Assembly (NCBI RefSeq): GCF_030053415.1
Contig: NZ_JASGBJ010000001.1
Span: 930,001-994,000 of the forward strand
Direction of reading: 5' to 3'
Origin: Marinobacter sp. CHS3-4
GTDB taxonomy: Bacteria; Pseudomonadota; Gammaproteobacteria; Pseudomonadales; Oleiphilaceae
Length of the DNA stretch: 64,000 nt
Of the stretch, positions 28,066-37,192 are shown piece after piece. Position numbers and translations under genes: made by a program. The notes below the pieces were generated by a model. It saw nothing but the letters and a program-made list of their open reading frames with translations. It did no database searches and was not told the origin of the DNA. Position 1 is the stretch's first letter. Every line of letters starts with the position of its first letter.

Positions 28066-29073
28066 ATGACAGCGAAAGCTGTAGAAGTGTCAACGAAAAG
28101 CGTGCCCATGTATGGGCGCGCTTTTTTATGTCTGGTTTTTCTTTTGCTGCTTTACGTGCCGCGATCGAATGCTGCGCCAGCGATTGAAGAGCTGGCGCCT
28201 CTCGACTTTGGCACAGTGGCTGTGCCCGATAATTCTTTGGTTTCCTCGCTTTCTCTCTCTCGATCTGAGCGAATACAGATTGAAGGGGCTTTTATACTGA
28301 TTTCATCGGGAACCGCAGGCCGCCTGAGATTGACTGGTTTTCCAGCGAATGTTGGCGTCGAGATTGATGCTGACCTTGCCGAACTGGACATTGAAGGGGC
28401 AACTATTTCTGAGCGTTTGTCAGTGACTGCCTATGACTTCGGCGACATCCGTACGGACAGCAATGGCTCGGTCGATATTTTTTTTGGTGGCACCATTGAG
28501 ACCTCTGGTAACGGCCAGGCCTATGAGGACGGTCCGTACGACGGGACGGCTCAATTTCGTTTTACCTATTGGAACCCCGATATCAACGACTATTCGGTGG
28601 TAAGCGATCAATTCAGTTTTGCCGCCACGCTTAGTACCGGTCTGAATATCGAGAGCGTTCAGTCGCTAAATTTTGGAACCATATTCGCCAGAACAACCAA
28701 TGCTGATCAGGCCAGTATAATTCTGTCCCCTGGTGGGGGATTGGGAATAGATAACCCGGGCGATTCACGAATTGTTTCTCTGTCAGATCCTGAACCGGGA
28801 CTGATTTCTATCGTTGGTGCGGCTCCGAATCGAGAGTTATCTGTGGTGCCAGACGCTACCGATGTTTTGCTGGTAAATGGGGCTGAGCCCTCTGCACCTC
28901 ATTTCGTGCTGAGCGACATTACAACACTGCTCTCAAACGAAGGTAGAACCGATAGCGACGGATATATGGAGATTCGCGTTGGTGGGACGCTCACAACGGA
29001 ACAGACAGATACGACAATCGTATACCCGGACGGAACCTATGAAGGAACCTATATTATTGAAATATCTTACTAA
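28066..29073 (+). CDS. secreted protein with two tandem DUF4402 modules, candidate minor or tip subunit
   Basis: 335 aa. Hydrophobic signal at about 15-36 (FLCLVFLLLLYVPRSNA). Module 1 (about 40-175) runs from LDFGTVAVPDN to YEDGPYDGTAQFRFTYW. Module 2 (about 195-335) runs from LNFGTIFARTTNADQASIIL to YPDGTYEGTYIIEISY. Both keep the L-x-F-G-T opening and the D-G-x-Y-x-G-T closing strand seen in the preceding single-module gene. It starts 15 bp after that gene. The double module may make it a tip or adaptor subunit; this is inference. Confidence 0.8.
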   Translation: MTAKAVEVSTKSVPMYGRAFLCLVFLLLLYVPRSNAAPAIEELAPLDFGTVAVPDNSLVSSLSLSRSERIQIEGAFILISSGTAGRLRLTGFPANVGVEIDADLAELDIEGATISERLSVTAYDFGDIRTDSNGSVDIFFGGTIETSGNGQAYEDGPYDGTAQFRFTYWNPDINDYSVVSDQFSFAATLSTGLNIESVQSLNFGTIFARTTNADQASIILSPGGGLGIDNPGDSRIVSLSDPEPGLISIVGAAPNRELSVVPDATDVLLVNGAEPSAPHFVLSDITTLLSNEGRTDSDGYMEIRVGGTLTTEQTDTTIVYPDGTYEGTYIIEISY

Positions 29074-29138
29074 TCAGTATTCTGTGTTTGTTCAGATGTT
29101 ATCCGTAAAGACTTCGAGTTTCTGAGGAAGGCCAAGCG

Positions 29139-29957
29139 ATGAAGCGCATATTTTTATCCCTGTTACTTGTTCTGACGTCCTTTTCTGTTTCATCAGAAAT
29201 GTTGATCAGCCCCACCCGTGCGATATTGACCATGGACCAGCGTTCAACATCTATCACGCTTCGCAATACCAGTGATGGGGCGAGAACATACAGGCTGTCT
29301 TGGGAAGATAAGCGCGTTAATTCCGATGGGCGCTACGAAGCGGTTGAGGAAGGTGAATCCTGGCCATCTGCGGCCTCTATGATACGTTTTTCGCCCAGGC
29401 AGATTACCGTCGGGCCGCAGGAAAATCAGACAGTTCGCCTCAATTTCAGGCCTCCTGGTGATATAGAGCCAGGGGAATATCGGTCTCATCTCAGGCTTCA
29501 GGTGGTTGCGGAATCATCTGAACCCACGTCTAGCTTTAAAATGGATCATCCAGAAAACGAGGGCATCAGCATGCAACTGTTCATGCAGATGTCCTTTTCT
29601 CTTCCGGTTATTGCCCGAGTTGGACTGGAACCGCCTGCAGTTTCAATCTCTTCTGTCGAGGTTTTGCCGGCGGAGAATAACGAGGGAATGAGGTTGGAGG
29701 TCACAGTCAACCGAAAAGGCGAGGCCAGTAGCTTTGGGGATCTGACTGTTGAAATGCAAAGAAATGCAAACAGCAAGGTTGAACTGATTGGTCGGTATAA
29801 GGATCTCTATCTTTTTCCTGAGACCAGTGAAAAGAAGGTTCGCGTCCGGCTCCGGGACCAGCGAATTCAGCCAGGCTCCTGGATTCGCGTCGCTTATGAG
29901 GGCGAAGCAGAATACAGTGGCATTCTTTGGGACGAACGCATATTTCAAAGTAAGTGA
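29139..29957 (+). CDS. pilus-type periplasmic chaperone
   Basis: 272 aa. Signal peptide at about 1-19. An immunoglobulin-like N-domain follows: MLISPTRAILTMDQRSTSIT, LRNTSDGARTYRLSWED, a strand FSPRQITVGPQENQTVRLNF and EPGEYRSHLRL. In FGS/PapD-type chaperones the last of these is the G1 strand that completes the subunit fold. The second domain (about 155-270) ends with a basic tail. No Cys bridge is visible. It lies between the subunits and the usher-like gene, as expected for a chaperone-usher cluster. Confidence 0.82.
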   Translation: MKRIFLSLLLVLTSFSVSSEMLISPTRAILTMDQRSTSITLRNTSDGARTYRLSWEDKRVNSDGRYEAVEEGESWPSAASMIRFSPRQITVGPQENQTVRLNFRPPGDIEPGEYRSHLRLQVVAESSEPTSSFKMDHPENEGISMQLFMQMSFSLPVIARVGLEPPAVSISSVEVLPAENNEGMRLEVTVNRKGEASSFGDLTVEMQRNANSKVELIGRYKDLYLFPETSEKKVRVRLRDQRIQPGSWIRVAYEGEAEYSGILWDERIFQSK

Positions 29958-30053
29958 GTAAAAGCGGTCGGCTCAGGTTAGTCTGGCCTGTAAATTGCTT
30001 GTCATGCTGTAACTGACGAATTTCTGTCACAGCAGGCAAAGGGCCCATAAAAT

Positions 30054-33000
30054 ATGAGGGAAAAAAGTAGTGCAAGCGACTTTCAGATCTCGATGTTCGC
30101 TGTTGTCGTGGTCTGTCTTCTGCAAGCTCTGCTGGGCTTTCCTCAATCAACCGCTCAAGGATTGGACGATCTTTCCGGTGGTGATGCGCCTCTGTCACTT
30201 GAGAATGAGCTTCTACTGGATGTAAGGGTAGAAGGCCAGCCTGTCGGTTACACCATTCTAGCTTACCAACGAAATGATCAGGTTTTTCTGGCTCTTTCTG
30301 AATTAATGGACGCCATTAGATTCCCCATCAATGTTGATGCAGAGCAGGGGCTTGCCGGCGGCTGGTTTATTAAAGAAGAAAGAGATTTCTCTCTGGATTT
30401 TAACAGCAATGAGGTTGTGATTGCTGGCCGGTCTTTTACCGTCAATGAGTCAGATGCGGTTGTATTCGGAAATGATATTTTTGTCACGCTCGACGCTTTG
30501 AGCGAATGGTTCCCGCTCGATTTTACTCCTGATATACGACGTTTGTCGTTGAATGTTTTTCCTGAAGAGCGAATTCCATTGCAGGAGAGGTTATCGCGCA
30601 TGGACAGGAGATCAGGGGGGGGTAGCTTAGGCCGGCAAGAGGCACAATTCCCCCTTCAGATGAATCCCTATCGATTGGTTGGGCCTTACACGGCAGATCT
30701 GAGGCTAAACACTTCGTCATCCAGAAGTGACAATGACTCGTCGACCAGCCTGAGCGGGAATTATTCAACCCTTGTTGTAGGTGACTTGCTTTGGATGACC
30801 TCAACGCTTGCTCTTGCCGGCAGTGATGATGATGAGCTTTCCAGCGGACGGTTTAAGCTTGAACGGGACGATTTGGACTGGCCTCTGGGCGTAAATTCCA
30901 TTGAGTTAGGGGATGTTCAGGGAGGCGGGGCTCGAGGTGTCCTTGTACGAGGGGGTGATTCACGAGAAGGGGTTGGTGATGGTCTTTTTGCCAATGATCT
31001 GGTTGATTTGCGTGGAGATATTCCTGCTGATTGGGAGGTTGAGCTCTATCGGAATGGGTTGCTGATTGACTCCCAGATTGTAGGGAATGATGCACAATAC
31101 GAATTTCTGGATGTGCCCCTGGAGTTCGGAGAGAACATTTTTGAGTTTGTGTTTTATGGTCCTTTTGGCGAACAGAGAACCGAGACAGAAATTTATTATG
31201 CGGGCAGAGAGGATCTAGATTTCGGTGAGGTTAATTATCGGTTTTCGGCTGTCCAGGATGATCGAACTGTTCTTGGAATTGATGATTTAAACACGGGGAA
31301 GGACGAGGGTGCCGGGCGTTATGCGGCAAATATCAATGCCGGTCTTTTCAGTGGCACTTCACTCAACCTGGGCGTGACAAGCTTTGAGCGGAACGATGAG
31401 CGATATGAAGATTATACCGCAGGGCTGACGGCTAACTTTGCTCGTGTACAAACTAACCTGGGATACAGCTGGTCTGCTCTGGGGCAGGACTCAGCAAGCC
31501 TCAAGCTGAGAGCTCGCCTGGGCGAGCAGACCACGTCCCAGGTGTCCTACACCGAATTTTTTAAAAGGGACAGTGAGATTAATTCGGCAACTTTGGATCG
31601 CAACTTGTGGCAGGCAAGCGCTTCTCTTTCTTCTAAGATCTACTCACTAAATTATGGACTATCTGCACGGCATCAAGAACGTTTGCTCTCGAAAAATTCA
31701 AGCGCCGATGCAGCTACATCGTTCACCGCCTTTGGCACGTCGCGTTTTTCCACCTCACTGAGTTATACCAGAAACGAAGATCAGACAGTCGGCGGCGAGG
31801 TTAGGGAGGCGGTGCAGGGCGGATCGAGTTTTTCAACTCGAGTTCGTCCATGGAGCCTGAGAACAGGAGCAAGCTATCGAATTTCTCCAGAAACTGAGCT
31901 TAGCAGTCTCTTCGGTTCTGCCTTTTTGAGGGTGGCGAGGGACATGTCGTTTAATCTGGAAGTCCGGCGCAGTCTGGATGCGGATCTAACAAGATACCGA
32001 ACCGGGTTCAACTGGACGCTGGATTACCTTACCGTTAGCCCGCAGGTCATCTATGACAGCGAAGATAACTGGATAGGCTTATTGAGTCTGTCCACGAGTT
32101 TGACGAATCCGCCCGGCGGCTTCGATCCCCAGATTTCCGGCCTCTCTCAGACCGGATTCGGAGCGGTGAAGAGCCGCGTGTTCATCGATGACAACGGCAA
32201 CGGTGTGTGGAACGCGGGCGATATTCCATTGAATGATGTCAGCGTAGAAGCATTGCAATCCTGGCGAAGAGAAAACACCAATGCACAGGGAAATGCCTAC
32301 CTGACTCGCATGTCACCAACCAGGCGCACGGACATTGCGATCGATCCCGCTACCCTGGATGATTTTGAACTTCAGTCCTCTGCTCCCGGAGTATCGGTCA
32401 AGCCGAGGCGTGGTAGCTGGAGTGTTGTTGACTTCCCGATGGTCAGGACCTCAGAGCTTGAGGGGCATGTCTACGTTGAGCCAGCTCGCAATGCCGAGCG
32501 CATCCCCGGGTCTCGCGCCCCTGTCGAGTTGGTTGACGAGGATGGAAATGTGGTGTCGAGACAACGCGCTGCCTTTGACGGGTTCTACCTGTTCTCGTCC
32601 GTGCTTCCCGGTGAATATCGGGTCAGGTTGGGGTCGTCAGTTTCCAGCACTGTCAGCCGTCAGCCCGACAGCGTGCAAGTAACCTCCTCCGGCGGTGTTA
32701 TCCGAAACCTCGATTTCGTCCTGCAGACCTGGCGCGATGAAAATATTCAGAATCTGGCGACAGGGTTGTCAGACAACGCGGATGATGAACCGAGGCCGAG
32801 CTTTGCGCCGCCCGCCGATGGTGCCACACCTGCAGAGGTGACACCCTCCGAGATCGTTCAGCCAGAACCCGAGCCGGTCATCGTGGAAGAGCCGTTGACA
32901 GAGCCTGTTCAAACCGTTGAAGAGACGGTCGAGGTGACTCCACCACCCAGTGGTAACTGGTATGTCCAACTGGGCGCATTCAGCCTCCGTGAAAACGCCA

Positions 33001-33191
33001 CCCGACGCTGGGAAGCGTTGCAAGATGAAGGGATTTTCCCTGATGGTCAGGAGCCGCGTTATCAGGACGTCGGGAGTCTGGTCAGGCTTCTGACCGGAGT
33101 AGGTTTACCCGAAGAAAGGGCGAGAGCGCTTTGCGACCGGATCAAGTCCGAAGACCTTGGAGACTGTCTGGTCAGAGAGCTGACAGAGTAA
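30054..33191 (+). CDS. usher-like outer-membrane protein with C-terminal SPOR domain
   Basis: 1045 aa. Signal or anchor helix at about 14-36. An N-terminal module (about 48-170) has LALSELMDAIRFPINVDA and DIFVTLDALSEWFPLDF, like the folded N-domain of divergent ushers. A long barrel-like stretch (about 200-690) follows, with EVELYRNGLLIDSQIVGNDA and ENIFEFVFYGPFGEQRTETE, both typical of usher barrels. About 700-880 holds two beta-sandwich modules, the first starting VFIDDNGNGVWNAGDIPLND. A Pro/Glu linker (about 905-960) leads to a SPOR domain (about 966-1044: NWYVQLGAFSLRENATRRWE). SPOR domains bind denuded peptidoglycan, and their presence on an usher is unusual. Confidence 0.8.
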   Translation: MREKSSASDFQISMFAVVVVCLLQALLGFPQSTAQGLDDLSGGDAPLSLENELLLDVRVEGQPVGYTILAYQRNDQVFLALSELMDAIRFPINVDAEQGLAGGWFIKEERDFSLDFNSNEVVIAGRSFTVNESDAVVFGNDIFVTLDALSEWFPLDFTPDIRRLSLNVFPEERIPLQERLSRMDRRSGGGSLGRQEAQFPLQMNPYRLVGPYTADLRLNTSSSRSDNDSSTSLSGNYSTLVVGDLLWMTSTLALAGSDDDELSSGRFKLERDDLDWPLGVNSIELGDVQGGGARGVLVRGGDSREGVGDGLFANDLVDLRGDIPADWEVELYRNGLLIDSQIVGNDAQYEFLDVPLEFGENIFEFVFYGPFGEQRTETEIYYAGREDLDFGEVNYRFSAVQDDRTVLGIDDLNTGKDEGAGRYAANINAGLFSGTSLNLGVTSFERNDERYEDYTAGLTANFARVQTNLGYSWSALGQDSASLKLRARLGEQTTSQVSYTEFFKRDSEINSATLDRNLWQASASLSSKIYSLNYGLSARHQERLLSKNSSADAATSFTAFGTSRFSTSLSYTRNEDQTVGGEVREAVQGGSSFSTRVRPWSLRTGASYRISPETELSSLFGSAFLRVARDMSFNLEVRRSLDADLTRYRTGFNWTLDYLTVSPQVIYDSEDNWIGLLSLSTSLTNPPGGFDPQISGLSQTGFGAVKSRVFIDDNGNGVWNAGDIPLNDVSVEALQSWRRENTNAQGNAYLTRMSPTRRTDIAIDPATLDDFELQSSAPGVSVKPRRGSWSVVDFPMVRTSELEGHVYVEPARNAERIPGSRAPVELVDEDGNVVSRQRAAFDGFYLFSSVLPGEYRVRLGSSVSSTVSRQPDSVQVTSSGGVIRNLDFVLQTWRDENIQNLATGLSDNADDEPRPSFAPPADGATPAEVTPSEIVQPEPEPVIVEEPLTEPVQTVEETVEVTPPPSGNWYVQLGAFSLRENATRRWEALQDEGIFPDGQEPRYQDVGSLVRLLTGVGLPEERARALCDRIKSEDLGDCLVRELTE

Positions 33192-33212
33192 ACGGGTATT
33201 TGTAGCTGACGT

Positions 33213-35189
33213 TTATTTCCGTCTTTTTCGGCGAATTTTCTCGACGGCAGTGGTTAATTGCTCCATCAAGCTTTCGTAACCTGCCTGGTCGCCAGAAATG
33301 CGTCTGATTTCTGCTGTCAGTCGATAATAGTTTACGGTAAGAGGGCTATAGAGATACGGCTTGCCCATGCCTTTCTCTAATGTTTTTAGCCCTTCCTCGA
33401 TGCGGTTTTGCTTTAAAAGAAAACGTGCCAGGTAAAACCTCGCGTCGAGATAGAACGGATTTTTTTCCATTGACTTCATATATTCGGATTCGATTAACGC
33501 TGCCAAACGATCGTGCTCGCTGCTGCCGGCTTCGAGCTGCGGAAGCTTGAACGTCTCAAGTATCCTTGCACGAAACATGTTCGGATGGGGCCTTAATGGA
33601 TTCAGGTCTTCGGCTGTCTCAAGCCTTTCAAGCGCCTCTTCCAACTCTGCTGAATTGGGTGGAGCCTCGGACTGTCGGGCTTTGAGAAACCACAGGCCGG
33701 CCACCGAATAGTGGTAATAGTCGGCCCCTGGAGAAGCGGAGGACGCTTCGTCCATGCTTTCCATTGCCGCAGTCAGTTGGTCTTCCGCGCGATAAGCTTC
33801 GGCCTGTTTTTGATAAAGACCGCTTCGCCCGATGTCGAAGTAAAACAGTGCAGGGCTGCTTGCTAGAACTAGCAAGACAATACGCGTTGGCAGTGAGAGT
33901 CGTCTTTGCAATTTGGCATTATTTTGTTGGCCATCCAGTGCCTCTAGCCGATGAATCACCAAACCAAACAATACGCCCATCATCAGAAGCAGGGATGGCA
34001 AAAAGAAATTAAAGCTCAAAAGGCTGTGCCCGGCGATAGCGCCCAGGCCCATCAGCGCAGTCAGCAGGTCGGCTCTCTGGATGCGTGAGCCGTCAGTGTG
34101 AAATATTTTTTGTGCACTGAATACTGCCAGTAGCGCCAGGCTGGCCAGGAGAATAAAAGGTGCCGGCCAGCCGGCTTCAATGAAGAATTGAAGGTAGTCA
34201 TTGTGTGCGTAAAAAGCTGCACTTTTATCCTCGTCCAGCCGGTACTTTGAATAATTCAGGAAAAACAGCCCCGGGCCCGTTCCGTGCCAGGGCGTGTCTT
34301 TTGCAAGCTCGAGGGATCCCTCCCAGATGACGAACCTTCCACTATCAGACGAGGAAGGCGAAATGAAGACCTCGGATGTCTCTTTAATGGCGGACGGACC
34401 AGTGAAGTTTGCCAAGACCAAGGACAGAAATATTGTTGTGGCCAGCGTTGCCAGCCACCTTTTCGACCATTTGTTTATGAAGAGAAAAGCGAATATCGCG
34501 GCGAAACCGATGGCAAGGCAAAGAATGACAGCTCTGCTTCCGTTGATTCCTACGCTGAAAACGAATAATCCGGTGAGAGCCAGAAAGATAACTTTATAGG
34601 CAGTTCTGGTAGCGGTGATTGACGCGGTTGCCGCGAAAAATGCCATGGGCATTTGCAGAGCAGCAAAATTGTTCTTGTTGGCGAACGTTGCCCTTGGCGT
34701 CATGTCGAACACGAAAAACATGATGCAGGCGTAGATAACAAAGGCTGTGATGATCAGAAACAGCGAGAATTTCAGTGCCGTTTCGGTTCTGCTGTCATGC
34801 AGCATCAGCATTGTTGCAAACGCGGCGCAGGGCAAAAATGCCACTGACCAGAAGGTCCCCAGGCTGACAAAAGTCGCTGGACTGTAGATCGTTGCGATGC
34901 CAATCCATCCCCAAAAAACAAACATCACGATCAGGGGAGTCGTGCTTTTGTGGAAACCCCTCGTTCGTCCTGTAAGTACCGCAATCACAAAGGCACCAGT
35001 GAGACTCAGGCCCGCAAGTCCCAGGTATTCCGCATTCACTTTGCCGTAGAAGAGAGCAGATAAAAGGGCTATGGCCATTAGAGCGACGAAACACGCCGAG
35101 CTTGGTGTGACCGACACGTTATCGGGTATCAGCGCTCTCATGGATTTGGGCATAGTGGAGATATTCCGCGTGTATTTTAAGTCTGGCAT
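33213..35189 (-). CDS. O-antigen ligase/polymerase-type membrane protein (Wzy_C) with TPR-like tail
   Basis: 658 aa. About 11-12 membrane helices fill residues 25-450. The Wzy/WaaL-type periplasmic loop is present: TPWHGTGPGLFFLNYSKYR followed by YAHNDYLQFFIEAGW, with the conserved His. Residues about 460-655 form helical repeats of TPR type. The same layout occurs in polysaccharide polymerases, O-antigen ligases and pilin O-oligosaccharyltransferases. Substrate cannot be read from sequence. It converges on the usher gene with only 21 bp between. No strong RBS marks the start; ATGs at 35153 and 35141 are alternatives. Confidence 0.78.
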   Translation of the reverse strand: MPDLKYTRNISTMPKSMRALIPDNVSVTPSSACFVALMAIALLSALFYGKVNAEYLGLAGLSLTGAFVIAVLTGRTRGFHKSTTPLIVMFVFWGWIGIATIYSPATFVSLGTFWSVAFLPCAAFATMLMLHDSRTETALKFSLFLIITAFVIYACIMFFVFDMTPRATFANKNNFAALQMPMAFFAATASITATRTAYKVIFLALTGLFVFSVGINGSRAVILCLAIGFAAIFAFLFINKWSKRWLATLATTIFLSLVLANFTGPSAIKETSEVFISPSSSDSGRFVIWEGSLELAKDTPWHGTGPGLFFLNYSKYRLDEDKSAAFYAHNDYLQFFIEAGWPAPFILLASLALLAVFSAQKIFHTDGSRIQRADLLTALMGLGAIAGHSLLSFNFFLPSLLLMMGVLFGLVIHRLEALDGQQNNAKLQRRLSLPTRIVLLVLASSPALFYFDIGRSGLYQKQAEAYRAEDQLTAAMESMDEASSASPGADYYHYSVAGLWFLKARQSEAPPNSAELEEALERLETAEDLNPLRPHPNMFRARILETFKLPQLEAGSSEHDRLAALIESEYMKSMEKNPFYLDARFYLARFLLKQNRIEEGLKTLEKGMGKPYLYSPLTVNYYRLTAEIRRISGDQAGYESLMEQLTTAVEKIRRKRRK

Positions 35190-35276
35190 GGAAATTTCAT
35201 GGATACATGAAATAGACGTTTTTCGCCCACTCGGTTTCGATATCTACCCAACGTGCGCAAACCAAGGTTACTGACA

Positions 35277-36707
35277 ATGAGCCCGAAAGTTAAATACAAG
35301 TTGCTTCACATAGTTGTACTCATTGCCTTGTCATTTTTCTCACGCTCCCCTTTAGCGGAGGAATCATTCATTAAAAGGCATACAGAGGGCTTTCTATCTG
35401 ATCGAAGCCGCGTTGGTGCTGTCGTCGGTGGTATTCTGGCGAGTGCCGCGTATGCCCATCCATTTTCGCCTCTTGCCGGCACGATCGCAGGGTACATTCT
35501 TGGCAAAAGTACCGATTTCAGTGACAAATCCGATTCGGCCGCCGATTTCTATGCGCGCAAGAGTTTTGCGCCGGGGGCCGATTCAGAGGAGGGGGCAGAT
35601 GCTGTGGCATTGAACATGAGCGGGGGTGACAGTGGCCAAACCATCGCTTTCGATGATTCAGCGAGGCCCGGTTCGGGATCGTCACAGTCACTGGAAACAG
35701 CGCAAACGGCGGCAAGGGACTCAGTCGCGTACACGCCCAATCTCATCATCAGCAAAGACGTAGGTGGCCGTCAGGCCGAGCTGGATCGCCTGGCAGCAAT
35801 TATCCGCAAGGAGCGCAGCAGCACACCGTTTGAGGTAAATCAGCAATGTCAGAACCAGCAGGCGTCCAGAATCCGCAAAAAGATCGTGGTCGCAGGCTTT
35901 AACCTGCAGCATCCGAATCAGGCGGTGTTTGGCGGGCTTGGAACTGTTAGTCAGGCGGTGAACGACGCCTTGTATCAGAACCTGCTAAACACGGGCGAAG
36001 TGTTGCCGTTTGCAGCACCCGGCAGGCAAATGTTTGCCAGTCTGGAGTCGGGAGCAAGCCGCTCAGGCTGGGGCAATCGAGTCGATAAATACTCGGCCGT
36101 CAGTCGGCAGATGGGGGCGCAGTTTGTGGTGTCCGGTATCATTCGTAGCGTCGATGTGAACCGGTCAGACTCGTGGGATTCGTCTTACGCATCCTCCATC
36201 AAGCGGTCTTTGTTCAGCGCTGATACGGTGCGGCAGTTCGTGGTGGATGTGGTGTTGCACGATGGCTATACCGGCCAGGTGGTTTCCGAGAATCGCTATA
36301 CCGCTGCGGGCCGCTGGGACGTGCCTCGCACGGGTCAGGTGAGCTTTGGTTCGCCGGGATTTCAGCAGACCGGTTACGGCGAAGCGGTGAATGATGTAAT
36401 GAATGAGATCAGCCGAGATGTGATGGCCTCTATCGACTGTCAGGCGATGCTGGTGCCGATTCTTGAAGTCAGCGGTAAGGACCTTCTGCTGGATGTCGGC
36501 ACCCGCTCAGGGTTGCTGCCGGGTGACAAAATGCGGGTCGTTCGTGCGGAATCTTCGCTGCAACGGCCTGATGCGCCGCCCAAGCTCTGGGATACCGGCG
36601 TGGATCTGCATATACATCAATTGAGCCTGGATACCAGCCGCGCCTGGATGCCGACAGAAGGTGGGCCAATTAACATTAGGGAAGGGGATTACGCGGTTAT
36701 CTACTAA
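35277..36707 (+). CDS. secreted FlgT/CsgG-like protein with glycine zipper
   Basis: 476 aa. Signal peptide at about 1-28. A glycine-zipper stretch (GAVVGGILASAAYAHPFSP, then LAGTIAGYILG) lies at about 45-80. A TolB/CsgG-like middle domain (about 200-380) has KKIVVAGFNLQHPNQAVFGG, MGAQFVVSGIIRSVDVNRSD and VRQFVVDVVLHDGYTGQVVS. The C-terminal domain (about 400-475) contains LLLDVGTRSGLLPGDKMRVV, as in the C-domain of flagellar protein FlgT. The ATG at 35277 is used; a GTG at 35253 is possible. It diverges from the Wzy-like gene. A role in the outer membrane or periplasm is likely, but the partner is unknown. Confidence 0.72.
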   Translation: MSPKVKYKLLHIVVLIALSFFSRSPLAEESFIKRHTEGFLSDRSRVGAVVGGILASAAYAHPFSPLAGTIAGYILGKSTDFSDKSDSAADFYARKSFAPGADSEEGADAVALNMSGGDSGQTIAFDDSARPGSGSSQSLETAQTAARDSVAYTPNLIISKDVGGRQAELDRLAAIIRKERSSTPFEVNQQCQNQQASRIRKKIVVAGFNLQHPNQAVFGGLGTVSQAVNDALYQNLLNTGEVLPFAAPGRQMFASLESGASRSGWGNRVDKYSAVSRQMGAQFVVSGIIRSVDVNRSDSWDSSYASSIKRSLFSADTVRQFVVDVVLHDGYTGQVVSENRYTAAGRWDVPRTGQVSFGSPGFQQTGYGEAVNDVMNEISRDVMASIDCQAMLVPILEVSGKDLLLDVGTRSGLLPGDKMRVVRAESSLQRPDAPPKLWDTGVDLHIHQLSLDTSRAWMPTEGGPINIREGDYAVIY

Positions 36708-36736
36708 CGTTAAGGCAGCGGACTGGAAGCAACCGT

Positions 36737-37192
36737 TCAGGCTGCTTCCGCCGCAATGTCCCGTATTTTTCCGACCATGGCTCGCAGCCCGTTTCCACGG
36801 GTCGGTGAGATATGGCGGAAGAGATCCAGCTTTTCGAACAGTTCATCAATGTCCGTGGCCAGCAGGTCGCGTGGTGTCTTGCCGTTCAGTGCTACCAGGA
36901 TAATGGCTGCAAGTCCGCGAACGATAATCGCGTCTGAATCGATGAGAAGATACAGCTTGCCGGTCGCTTCGTCGTGATGGTGAATCAGCCAGACCTGGCT
37001 TTGACAGCCGTGGACGTAGTTCTCTTCCCGGCGTTCGTCGTCCGGAAATTCAGGGAGCTGCTTGCCCAGATCTATAATGAACGCGTAGCGCTCTTCCCAA
37101 TCGTCGAGAAACTCGAAGCCGTCCAGAACGTCTTCCAGCGTGGTGTCTTTGCCCAGCGGGTTGTTCTCAAAATCCTGTGCAGATGCAGTCAT
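36737..37192 (-). CDS. sufE: cysteine desulfuration protein SufE
   Basis: 151 aa. SufE accepts persulfide sulfur from SufS. The acceptor Cys63 is in ENYVHGCQSQVWLIHHH, the family signature. The N-terminal EFLDDWEERYAFIIDLGKQL is also typical. It is the last gene of the leftward suf operon; its start abuts the sufT stop. Confidence 0.95.
   Translation of the reverse strand: MTASAQDFENNPLGKDTTLEDVLDGFEFLDDWEERYAFIIDLGKQLPEFPDDERREENYVHGCQSQVWLIHHHDEATGKLYLLIDSDAIIVRGLAAIILVALNGKTPRDLLATDIDELFEKLDLFRHISPTRGNGLRAMVGKIRDIAAEAA

Noticed and set aside
36726..36750. GGAAGCA...TGCTTCC hairpin as a terminator between the FlgT-like gene and sufE
   Set aside because: The loop is 11 nt, no T run follows on either strand, and it extends into the sufE coding end.
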